Of a stretch of DNA of 11,411 nucleotides, positions 1 to 6,910 are shown one piece after another. Every line of letters starts with the position of its first letter. The first letter of the stretch is position 1. The DNA lies in contig JAVBYH010000352.1 in assembly GCA_030824175.1 (NCBI GenBank), forward strand, positions 1-11,411, written 5' to 3'. The notes under the pieces are model-generated. The model saw only the letters and a list, made by a program, of their open reading frames with translations. It was not told the origin of the DNA and did not search any database. The translations under genes were made by a program, and so were the position numbers. The DNA is from Bacteroidota bacterium (GTDB taxonomy: Bacteria; Bacteroidota; Ignavibacteria; UBA10030; UBA8401).

Positions 1-887
1 ACTGGGTGCCGAAGAAGCAGAACGAATTGAATCCGAAGTCCGTCAACACCGTCGTCTATGGCAGCGATTATCTGAGCAAGTATCCGCTTCCCGATTACGT
101 GAATTCGAACGTCGTCACGGTGCGCGAAGTCGCCGACCGCGCGATACAGGCATACACGAACGACACGCTCACCAACCACAACACGGTGCAGTACTGGCCC
201 GAGCGATACGGCGAGCGCGGCGTCTACCGCCTCCCCGTGCCCGTGCCGGCCCCCGCCATCACGATCGAGAACACCGTGCTCGGCGAGAACAGGATCATCT
301 GGGGCTCCCAGGTGGAATCCTTTGCGTCGCCGAGGCTCCAGGGCGCGTTCGATCACTACGAGGTCTACAAGTCGTCGCATCCGCTGGGACCGTGGATAAA
401 GCTCGTCTCCATCGGGAGGGCGGACGGACAATATTTCAGCGCGGGAAAGTACCAGTTCATCGACAAGAATTCGCGCATCGGCGATTACTTCTACTACTCG
501 GTGCTCTCGGTGGATGCGAAGGGAAACAAGAGCGGACGGACGAACATGACGCTCCACCAGTCCTCCATAGGCGCTGCGCAGACGCTCGGCAAGGTGTTCG
601 TCACACCGAACCCCTTCATCATCCGGTCCGGACAGAGCGGCGAGAGCGTCGGAGGCGACATCAATTCGCAGCTCCGGTTCTACAACCTGCCGCGCGTGTG
701 CACGATCCGTGTCTTCTCGTACAGCGGTCAGCTCATCCAGACCATCGAGCACGACGCGGACAAGATCGATCAGCCGTATTTCCAGGTTACGCGCAACAAT
801 CAATTAATCGCTTCGGGCGTCTATTTCTATGTCGTCGATGCACCGGACGGCACCCGCAGTCATGGCAAGTTTGTCATCATCAACTGA
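1..887 (+). CDS. T9SS-type surface protein, C-terminal part (5' end cut by window)
   Basis: The reading frame is open from base 3 to the TGA at 885-887, so the gene begins upstream. The GTG at base 6 is probably an internal Val codon, because no signal peptide follows. About 294 residues are visible. After a Pro/Val-rich hinge (LPVPVPAPA, about bases 228-260) comes a beta-rich segment like a fibronectin type III domain (about bases 260-560), with HYEVYKS and YYSVLSVDAKGNKSG. The last ~97 residues (from base 594) resemble a T9SS type A sorting domain: VTPNPF, then a beta-sandwich with RVFSYSGQLIQ, ASGVYFYVV and a final GKFVIIN. Proteins with this tail cross the outer membrane through the T9SS and are anchored or released at the surface. 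The NPF box is a divergent TPNPF instead of the YPNPFNP seen in the two T9SS proteins further downstream. The function of the missing N-terminal part cannot be told. The next gene, a PorV/PorQ homologue, starts 16 nt later. Confidence 0.8.
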   Translation, partial: WVPKKQNELNPKSVNTVVYGSDYLSKYPLPDYVNSNVVTVREVADRAIQAYTNDTLTNHNTVQYWPERYGERGVYRLPVPVPAPAITIENTVLGENRIIWGSQVESFASPRLQGAFDHYEVYKSSHPLGPWIKLVSIGRADGQYFSAGKYQFIDKNSRIGDYFYYSVLSVDAKGNKSGRTNMTLHQSSIGAAQTLGKVFVTPNPFIIRSGQSGESVGGDINSQLRFYNLPRVCTIRVFSYSGQLIQTIEHDADKIDQPYFQVTRNNQLIASGVYFYVVDAPDGTRSHGKFVIIN

Positions 888-903
888 GCGAATGCAGACG
901 ACT

Positions 904-1953
904 ATGAAACATACATTACAATTACTCGCGGCGGCGGCTGTGCTCGCGCTGTGCATGGAGCATGCACACGCGCAGAAGGTGGGCACGAGCTCCATGCAAT
1001 TTCTCAAGGTCATGCCGACGGCGCGCGCCACGGCGATGGGCGACGCATACGTGTCGCTCGCCACGGGAGCGGACGCCGTGTTCTGGAATCCGGCAGGACT
1101 GACGAAGCTCGAGAACCACGAGATCACCTCGACGCTCACCATGTGGCTCTTCGACACCAAACAGCTGGCCCTGGCCTACGGTCTGCCGATGGGTGACTGG
1201 GGAACGGCGGGCTTTCAATTCCAATACATCGACTATGGACGGATGGAGGAAACACGGGCCGATGCCGTCGATCTCATCATTCCCCCCAACGGCCAGCCGT
1301 TCTTCAACGCGGGTCTGACGGGACGCTCGTTCACGCCCTACTCGTACGTGGTCGGACTGTCGTACGCGAAGCGGTTCACAGATAAGTTCTCGGCGGCCTT
1401 CTCGGCAAAATACGCCATGGAGTCGCTCTGGAGCGACCAGGTGATCACGCTCGTGAACAAATTCACCGGCGAAGAGACGCGCTACAAGACGTACGCCGAT
1501 GTTGTCCTCTTCGATTTCGGCATGCTCTATAACACCGGGTTCCGCTCGGTGCAGATCGGCGTGGGCGTGCAGAACTTCGGCGGACAGGTGAAGTTCGCCG
1601 ACGTCGCCCATCCGGCCCCGCTCGGTTTCCGTCTCGGCGTTTCCGGAAACCTCTTCGGCGCGGAAGGCCTGTTCTTCCAGGATAAGATGAACCGCCTCAC
1701 CATTGCGTACGACCTCTTCCAGCCCAACGACTATCGCCAGCAGATGCATGCGGGCGCGGAATACTCCTTCTCCGAGATCGTCGCGCTCCGCGCGGGATAC
1801 AAGATCGATTACGACAGCGAGGGACTCACATTCGGCGCCGGCGTTCGCACGGATATCTCCGGCGCTCCCATCACGGTCGACTACAGCTACGGTAAAATGA
1901 GTGAATTCTTGAATACTGTGCATCGCATCAGCTTAGGAGTGCAATTTCGATGA
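904..1953 (+). CDS. PorV/PorQ family outer-membrane beta-barrel protein
   Basis: This 349-residue protein matches the PorV/PorQ (UPF0164-like) family. In the T9SS, PorV is an outer-membrane barrel that binds the sorting domain of exported cargo and shuttles it to the sortase PorU. Residues 1-23 form a signal peptide ending AHA before Gln24. The family's N-terminal signature follows: FLKVMPTARATAMGDAYV, then GADAVFWNPAGL. The rest has regular amphipathic strands, ending HRISLGVQFR. I chose ATG 904 because the signal peptide begins there; an in-frame upstream GTG start (829) would add 25 residues before it and overlap the previous gene. No Shine-Dalgarno sequence is visible, which is common in Bacteroidota. 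The stop overlaps the next start (ATGA, 1950-1953). Many genomes in this group carry several paralogues, so it need not be the housekeeping PorV. Family assignment is firm; a dedicated role for the preceding surface protein is inference. Confidence 0.85.
   Translation: MKHTLQLLAAAAVLALCMEHAHAQKVGTSSMQFLKVMPTARATAMGDAYVSLATGADAVFWNPAGLTKLENHEITSTLTMWLFDTKQLALAYGLPMGDWGTAGFQFQYIDYGRMEETRADAVDLIIPPNGQPFFNAGLTGRSFTPYSYVVGLSYAKRFTDKFSAAFSAKYAMESLWSDQVITLVNKFTGEETRYKTYADVVLFDFGMLYNTGFRSVQIGVGVQNFGGQVKFADVAHPAPLGFRLGVSGNLFGAEGLFFQDKMNRLTIAYDLFQPNDYRQQMHAGAEYSFSEIVALRAGYKIDYDSEGLTFGAGVRTDISGAPITVDYSYGKMSEFLNTVHRISLGVQFR
1935..1939 (+). promoter_or_regulatory. Shine-Dalgarno site before the FadL-like gene
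   Basis: AGGAG sits 10 nt before the ATG at 1950, inside the 3' end of the PorV-like gene. It supports the overlapping start and suggests translational coupling. Confidence 0.5.
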
Positions 1954-3470
1954 AATCGAGTCTCGGAAAAAAAATAGAACTCACGATCATTGCCGCACTT
2001 CTTGGCTGCGCATCCGTCGTCACGGCACAGCCCGCGGCGAGTCCGCTCGACATACAGGGCCTCGACCAATTCTCGTTCACCGGAGTCCGCTCGCGCGCCA
2101 TGGGCGGAACGAGCGCCGCGAACGCGATCGACGCATCGGCTCTCTTCACAAATCCGGCGGCCCTCTCGCGCATCTCGGCGTTCGAAGTGCGGGCGGGCGG
2201 CATGGTCATGTCGGCGAACCGCGAGCAGACACAGCAGTGGGTGCCGATGAGGCCCGTTCCCGGTTTGAGTGTCCTGTTCGAGGGACTCACCGGCTCTGTG
2301 AAGGTCCCGGACAGTCTTGGTCTTCCTCTCGGCCCCTGGTCGACGCTGCAGCAGCCGTATGACGATATTCGGCCGAATTGGACACGGAATTCCACGCGCA
2401 CGCAGCCGCTGTCCTTCGCCGCGGCTATGCCCCTAAGTATCGGGGGGATGGAGATCGCCGCCGGCATCGGCGCGGCGCAGATGATCGATCTGGATCAGTA
2501 CTATCAGAACAACAATGCGATGACGCCGTACCTCGGCCAGCAGCGGCCCGATCCGCAGCTCATCACGAACAGGAACGATACGCTCCATGTGAAGTGGTAC
2601 CAGTATACGCGATCGCGCGAAGGTTCCGTCTACGGCATCACTCCCGGCGTGTCGGCCGTGGTGCTTCCGGGCCTCCGCGTCGGCGCATCGGTCGCTTTTC
2701 TCACCGGCTCGTCCGATGACGAGGAACGCCGCGTTGAGCGCGGACACCTCAACATCGCCGTCTCCAACGCGGTCGCTTCCAACTTCATGCTCGACACCGT
2801 CTATTACAGGCAAGCGAAGACGGGCACCTCGAGCTACAGCGGGCAGATCGTCACCCTCGGTCTCCACTTCCAACAGAAGCATTACAGCATCGGCATCAGC
2901 GTGAAACCGTCGATGACGCTCACGCGCACATGGGACCGGGTGGTCTCGAGCATCGATTCGACGCGGAAATCATTCCCATTCCGGATCGACAGCGCCTCGG
3001 CGCGCACGTACAGCCAGAGCGGCACCGATGAGCTGAAATATCCCCTGTCGTACACACTGGGGATCGTGGTGATGCCGACGGACCGATGGACGATCGCGTT
3101 CGACTATGACGTGCGGAATCTCGCAGACGCGATCCTGACCTCGTCCACCGGTACGACGACGCATCCGTGGGTGAGCAAGAAAGCCGCGCTGCGCATCGGC
3201 GCTGAATACCGCGCCGACGACATGCTCGCCCTTCGCGGCGGTTATCGCGAGGACATGCAGGCGTTCTCGCCCGACGGCGCGGCGATCAGCGACGAGCCGG
3301 CTCGCGGCGGCATCTATTCCTTCGGCGCCGGCGTCACGCTCGGGAACATCCTCGTCGATGTCGCATACGAATATTCGCTGCTCAAGTATCACGACATCTA
3401 CCAGTCGAATGTCAACTATAACATGCGGGAACAGCATCAGTTCATGATGGACGTCGCGTACCGCTTCTAA
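1950..3470 (+). CDS. FadL/OmpP1-like outer-membrane protein
   Basis: This 506-residue protein is predicted to be an outer-membrane beta-barrel. A signal peptide (residues 1-26, VTA before Gln27) is followed by a region typical of OmpP1/FadL/TodX-like barrels in this phylum: FTGVRSRAMGGTSAANAIDA, then SALFTNPAALSRIS. Alternating strand patterns run to a C-terminal Phe (VAYRF), the usual last residue recognised by the BAM complex. FadL-type barrels carry hydrophobic molecules across the outer membrane, but in this lineage the fold also occurs in proteins without a known ligand, so no substrate is named. LLGC at residues 17-20 resembles a lipobox, yet Leu at -2 and the good VTA cleavage site favour ordinary processing. 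The ATG overlaps the upstream stop by 4 nt and has an AGGAG site, so both barrels are probably translated together. It is longer than the PorV-like neighbour and clearly a different subfamily. Confidence 0.75.
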   Translation: MKSSLGKKIELTIIAALLGCASVVTAQPAASPLDIQGLDQFSFTGVRSRAMGGTSAANAIDASALFTNPAALSRISAFEVRAGGMVMSANREQTQQWVPMRPVPGLSVLFEGLTGSVKVPDSLGLPLGPWSTLQQPYDDIRPNWTRNSTRTQPLSFAAAMPLSIGGMEIAAGIGAAQMIDLDQYYQNNNAMTPYLGQQRPDPQLITNRNDTLHVKWYQYTRSREGSVYGITPGVSAVVLPGLRVGASVAFLTGSSDDEERRVERGHLNIAVSNAVASNFMLDTVYYRQAKTGTSSYSGQIVTLGLHFQQKHYSIGISVKPSMTLTRTWDRVVSSIDSTRKSFPFRIDSASARTYSQSGTDELKYPLSYTLGIVVMPTDRWTIAFDYDVRNLADAILTSSTGTTTHPWVSKKAALRIGAEYRADDMLALRGGYREDMQAFSPDGAAISDEPARGGIYSFGAGVTLGNILVDVAYEYSLLKYHDIYQSNVNYNMREQHQFMMDVAYRF

Positions 3471-3518
3471 CAGAAGGGCCGTTGTGCATACGCCCATTCA
3501 GTATCATCATTGTTTGTG

Positions 3519-3522
3519 AGGA
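3519..3522 (+). promoter_or_regulatory. Shine-Dalgarno site deciding the lipoprotein start
   Basis: AGGA lies 5 nt before ATG 3528. It favours this start over the in-frame TTG at 3510, which would add six residues before a perfectly placed lipoprotein signal peptide. Confidence 0.5.
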
Positions 3523-3527
3523 ACCGT

Positions 3528-4280
3528 ATGAAGAAAATTATCTCCCTGAGTCTTGTCCTGTCCGCGGCGCTGCTGCTCGCGGCCTGCAGCGAGGACCTCG
3601 ATCCGCTGGCCCCCGGCTCGACGGACGGAAAATATTCGCTGGGCGTGAAGGCGCTCGTCCCCCTGGCGGTCGGGAATACGTGGACGTACAGCGTGGTTCT
3701 CTACACTCAGGCCGGCGTCGAGCGGATGCGGTACACGTACACGCTCGCGGTGCTCGACACGATCACGGCGGACACAAGCCTCGTGCCGCTGGTGCCTCCG
3801 CAGACGAACAGGAAACATCTGAAGCGCGAAGCGCTCGTCTGGTATCTGCTGGAGGGAGAGATGGGTGCCCGGATGTGCTGGCAGGTGGACAGCGTCGAAA
3901 ATCTCCGCGTGCGAAGCGCGAACGACGCGCGCTTCTTCGAACAGACGGCGTTCAATTTCAGGGCAATGCTCGGCGACGCGACGGTGAAGCGCTACGTCGG
4001 CGGCGATACGATCGTCTGGGCCTCCGGCGACCGCATCGTGTCCGGGGCGGACTCGGTGCGCTCCACGCTCGTCTCGAAGGGCGTCGACACGCTCAGGACG
4101 ACGCTCGGGTCGGCGCCGTATTTCACATACAGGCAGTCGTACGCCCTTCGCACGGATTATACCGACTATTATTTCAAGCCGGGATTCGGGATCTTCCTTA
4201 TCGAAAAATTCGAGCGAACCGCCGGCGGCACGATGGTCCGCGTGCGGCGCGACGAATTGACGTCGTACTATTTCAAATAA
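3528..4280 (+). CDS. Predicted lipoprotein of unknown function
   Basis: This 250-residue protein starts with a lipoprotein signal: a Lys-Lys start, a hydrophobic run and the lipobox LAAC with Cys20, followed by SEDLDP. It should be lipidated and carried to the inner face of the outer membrane or exposed on the surface. The mature part contains LVPLAVGNTWTYSV (around residues 42-55), a motif often seen near the N terminus of uncharacterised Bacteroidota and Ignavibacteria lipoproteins. It ends with a beta-rich segment (YFKPGFGIFLIEKFERT, then DELTSYYFK). I recognise no catalytic motif or named family. It follows the FadL-like gene by 57 nt and precedes a small barrel gene by 54 nt. A lipoprotein partner of one of these barrels is possible, but nothing in the sequence shows it. 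Confidence 0.7.
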   Translation: MKKIISLSLVLSAALLLAACSEDLDPLAPGSTDGKYSLGVKALVPLAVGNTWTYSVVLYTQAGVERMRYTYTLAVLDTITADTSLVPLVPPQTNRKHLKREALVWYLLEGEMGARMCWQVDSVENLRVRSANDARFFEQTAFNFRAMLGDATVKRYVGGDTIVWASGDRIVSGADSVRSTLVSKGVDTLRTTLGSAPYFTYRQSYALRTDYTDYYFKPGFGIFLIEKFERTAGGTMVRVRRDELTSYYFK

Positions 4281-4334
4281 GCGTTCGCCCGATCGGCCGT
4301 GTCGCAGATATTCACGTTCACCTGGACAACTATC

Positions 4335-5015
4335 ATGAAACGATTACACATACAGTTCCTCCTCGCACTCCTCATCGTCGCTCCCGCGGCAGCTCAGGAT
4401 GGCATGTCGCTCGAGGTCACCCTGGGCAGCGGCTATGTGATGCCGTCCTCACCCATGACCTTCGCAAACTATTGGAACATGGAGTACGGGGGCGTGCTCG
4501 GTGCCGGCATGAAGATCTCTCCCTCCGTCACGCTTCACGGGTCGCTCGAGTACTACCGGTTCGCACTCGACGAGGCCGGCGTGGCAGAAAGTTACGACAC
4601 GCGCTACATGCGCGACATCTGGGCGTTCAACGATGTGTCGCTGAAGCCCTCCGGGGAGGCAAGCTCCGTCATCGCCGCGTCGGCTAATGTGCGTGTGGCT
4701 CCGTCGGGATTGACGGGTATCGTATCCCCGTATCTGACCGCAGGCATCGGCGTCATGCATTTCTCGCTCGGCGAAATTTCGGCGCCTGTTACAAGCGTGC
4801 TCTCGATCAACGGTTCGGAGATCGCGATGACGGCCAACCAGAAGATCACCGGGGGAAAGGAAACGTCCCCCTTCTTCCAGGGCGGCATCGGACTCGACAT
4901 CCATCTGTCGGCCGCGATGACGGCGTTCATCGAGGCGCGCTATGCCCACGGATTCTCGAAGGGCCTCGGCACTTCGTATGTGCCCCTGACAGCCGGGATA
5001 AAATTCGGCTTGTGA
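4335..5015 (+). CDS. Small outer-membrane beta-barrel protein
   Basis: This 226-residue protein has a clear signal peptide (residues 1-20, APAAA before Gln21-Asp22). The mature part looks like a small 8- to 10-stranded barrel of the OmpA/OmpW-like porin type: alternating hydrophobic residues, glycine-rich turns (LGSGYVMPSS, LTAGIGVMHF, QGGIGLDIHL) and a closing strand AGIKFGL. The strand before the last, MTAFIEARYAHGFSKGLG, is typical of outer-membrane beta-barrel domain proteins. It has no OmpA-like peptidoglycan-binding domain. I chose ATG 4335 because the signal peptide starts there; an in-frame GTG at 4299 would add 12 residues in front. No Shine-Dalgarno sequence is visible. Its specific role is unknown. 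The 94 nt that follow, before the PL6 gene, form the largest intergenic gap in the window. Confidence 0.7.
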   Translation: MKRLHIQFLLALLIVAPAAAQDGMSLEVTLGSGYVMPSSPMTFANYWNMEYGGVLGAGMKISPSVTLHGSLEYYRFALDEAGVAESYDTRYMRDIWAFNDVSLKPSGEASSVIAASANVRVAPSGLTGIVSPYLTAGIGVMHFSLGEISAPVTSVLSINGSEIAMTANQKITGGKETSPFFQGGIGLDIHLSAAMTAFIEARYAHGFSKGLGTSYVPLTAGIKFGL

Positions 5016-5109
5016 CATGGCTGTACCTCGATCGCGAGCGTCATCAGGCTCGACCTGCGCGGCCCGTTGACACAGACCGTTCACATTCAACAACACAAAA
5101 AATAATCCC

Positions 5110-6858
5110 ATGAAGCCGCTCTTCCGAATCGTTCTTCACGTGTCCCTGGTTCTCTCGCCGTTGCAGCTTCGTGCCGCCGAGTACCGTGTAGCGTCCGCAG
5201 CCGAGATCACCTCGGCGCTGCGCACCGTGCAGCCTGGCGATACGCTGACGATGAAGAACGGAACCTGGACGAATGTGACGATCCTTTATTCCGCGTTCGG
5301 CAGGGCGTCGGCTCCCATTCTTCTTCGTGCGGAATCGTACGGCGGCGTCGTCATCACCGGCGCATCGAACCTCCGCATCTCCGGCAGGCATCTCATTGTC
5401 GACGGATTGCTTTTTAAAAACGGGACGACCGCATCGGGCGACGTGATCGAATTCCGCGGGTCGAACGGCGAAAGCGATTCTTGCCGCCTGACGAACTGTT
5501 CCGTCATCGACTTCAATCCGGCGGACTCGACGAAGGATTACAAATGGGTGTCCCTGTACGGCACACGCAACCGGGTCGATCACTGCTACCTGCGCGGGAA
5601 GAAACACTCGGGCACGACGCTCGTCGTCTGGCTCTCGGCGAAGCCGAACTACCACCGCATCGACCACAACTACTTCTCGTTCAGGCCCGTGCTCTACGGC
5701 TGGAACGGCGGCGAGACGATCCGCATCGGAACGAGCGACTGGTCGATGTACGATTCGTTCACAATGGTGGAAGACAACCTCTTCGAGGAATGCAACGGCG
5801 AAATAGAGACGATCTCGAACAAGTCGTGCGGCAACGTCTATCGTCGCAACACATTTCTTGGCTGTCAGGGCACGCTCACGCTGCGTCATGGGAACCGTGC
5901 CGTTGTCGAAGGGAATTATTTTGACGGCAGGAATGCCGTCAACTCCGGCGGCATCCGCATCATCGGCGAGGATCACAAGGTGTTCAACAATTACATCACA
6001 CGCACCGCCGGCACGAGTTTTAAGTCCGCGTTGACGATCATGAACGGCGTGCCGAACTCGCCGCTGAACCGGTACTTCCAGGTGAAGCGCGCGATCGTGG
6101 CGTTCAACACGTTCGTCGACAACCGGTCGACGTTCATCATCGGCGCCGGGAAGGATTCGGAATTGTCGCTCGCGCCGGACAGCTGCGTGATCGCGAACAA
6201 CCTCGTCTCGACAACGACGGCTCCCATGGTCACACTCGGCGACACGCCGACTCGTCACACGTGGCAGGGGAACATCATGTACGGCGCCGCACTCGGCATC
6301 GCGCCGACATCGGGCATATCGAATGTGAATCCGCAGCTTGCGCTCGCGGCGGACGGAGTGCGGCGTCCCGGACAGGCGAGTCCCGCTGTCAACGCCGGGC
6401 AGGGAAGCTATCCCTTTGTGTCCTCGGATATGGACGGCCAGGCGCGCGACGCGATGCCGGATGTCGGGGCGGACGAAATAGCGCAGGGCGCCGTTGTGTA
6501 CCGTCCGCTGACGCCGGCTGACGTCGGGCCGCCGAAAGCGATGATTGTTTCGCATGCGATCGAAACGGGACACGGAACGCGGACGGCCCGGACATCATCG
6601 CTCGGTGTGAACTATCCGAATCCCTTCAATCCCTCCACGACGATCACGTACGCGATCGCCGAAGGAACAAGCGACAGCGCGTCGCTGCGCGTTTACGATG
6701 TGCTGGGACGCGAGGTGGCGGTGCTTGTGAACGAACAGAAGCCGGCTGGTTCGTATAGCGTGCAATGGAACGCGGCCGGATGTGTCGGCGGCTGCTATTA
6801 CGCCCGGCTTGAAACCGCCGGCCGGACCCACACGCAAAAATTATTGCTGTTGAAATAA
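5110..6858 (+). CDS. PL6-family polysaccharide lyase (alginate lyase/chondroitinase B type) with T9SS sorting domain
   Basis: This 582-residue enzyme should cleave uronate-containing polysaccharides by beta-elimination. PL6 members act mostly on alginate, and one branch on dermatan sulfate. Residues 1-23 are a signal peptide ending RAA. Residues ~24-460 form a single right-handed beta-helix domain. The catalytic block is intact: NGEIETISNK at 229-238 and LRHGN at 258-262. E231, E233, K238 and R259 keep exactly the spacing of E243, E245 (calcium ligands), K250 and R271 (catalytic) in chondroitinase B from Pedobacter heparinus. SPAVNAG, DVGADE and RPLTPADVG are also typical of the end of the PL6 domain. 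A hinge follows, then a T9SS type A domain from ~498 (NYPNPFNPST at 501-510, ending KLLLLK), which predicts export to the surface or medium. The protein is too short for the two-helix PL6 form. The start has no Shine-Dalgarno but an A-rich leader. Alginate is the likeliest substrate because the next gene carries an alginate-lyase-like domain. Confidence 0.88.
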   Translation: MKPLFRIVLHVSLVLSPLQLRAAEYRVASAAEITSALRTVQPGDTLTMKNGTWTNVTILYSAFGRASAPILLRAESYGGVVITGASNLRISGRHLIVDGLLFKNGTTASGDVIEFRGSNGESDSCRLTNCSVIDFNPADSTKDYKWVSLYGTRNRVDHCYLRGKKHSGTTLVVWLSAKPNYHRIDHNYFSFRPVLYGWNGGETIRIGTSDWSMYDSFTMVEDNLFEECNGEIETISNKSCGNVYRRNTFLGCQGTLTLRHGNRAVVEGNYFDGRNAVNSGGIRIIGEDHKVFNNYITRTAGTSFKSALTIMNGVPNSPLNRYFQVKRAIVAFNTFVDNRSTFIIGAGKDSELSLAPDSCVIANNLVSTTTAPMVTLGDTPTRHTWQGNIMYGAALGIAPTSGISNVNPQLALAADGVRRPGQASPAVNAGQGSYPFVSSDMDGQARDAMPDVGADEIAQGAVVYRPLTPADVGPPKAMIVSHAIETGHGTRTARTSSLGVNYPNPFNPSTTITYAIAEGTSDSASLRVYDVLGREVAVLVNEQKPAGSYSVQWNAAGCVGGCYYARLETAGRTHTQKLLLLK

Positions 6859-6862
6859 AAGC

Positions 6863-6883
6863 GGACGAAATATCATTTCGCCC
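6863..6883. terminator. Short intergenic hairpin after the PL6 gene
   Basis: CGAAAT (6866-6871) pairs with ATTTCG (6875-6880) around a 3-nt loop. Two more G-C pairs follow beyond one A-C mismatch (6863-6864 with 6882-6883). No T-run follows on the + strand, so it is a weak terminator candidate there. On the minus strand it is followed by a T-rich stretch. It could instead be an mRNA-processing or stabilising hairpin, or a copy of a dispersed palindromic repeat. Confidence 0.3.
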
Positions 6884-6910
6884 TACAGTGCACACTCAAT
6901 TGGATGCCCG

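Noticed and set aside
829..903. Upstream in-frame GTG start for the PorV-like gene
   Set aside because: It would place 25 residues before a clear signal peptide and overlap the preceding gene. ATG 904 is better.
922..1923. A 333-codon minus-strand frame opposite the PorV-like gene, and similar ones at 8135-9205
   Set aside because: They have biased Arg/His/Glu composition, no signal peptide and no recognisable family. The + strand genes explain the sequence fully.
4281..4334. Short palindrome (CCGATCGG) between the lipoprotein and small barrel genes
   Set aside because: It is only 8 bases, with no loop or T-run, and is expected by chance in this composition.
3482..4687. A 401-codon + strand frame spanning the lipoprotein and part of the small barrel gene
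   Set aside because: It is an out-of-frame shadow, Arg/Gly-rich without motifs, while the other frames give a lipoprotein signal and a signal peptide with barrel strands.
5067..5072. TTGACA, a perfect -35 box, upstream of the PL6 gene
   Set aside because: No -10-like sequence lies 16-19 nt downstream (the bases there are ACAACACA), and Bacteroidota-type promoters use other boxes. A promoter in this gap is plausible but not shown.
5044..6573. A 509-codon open frame on the minus strand, opposite the PL6 gene
   Set aside because: It is rich in Arg, Val, Asp and His without domain motifs and lies antisense to a gene with intact catalytic residues. Such frames are common opposite G+C-rich genes.
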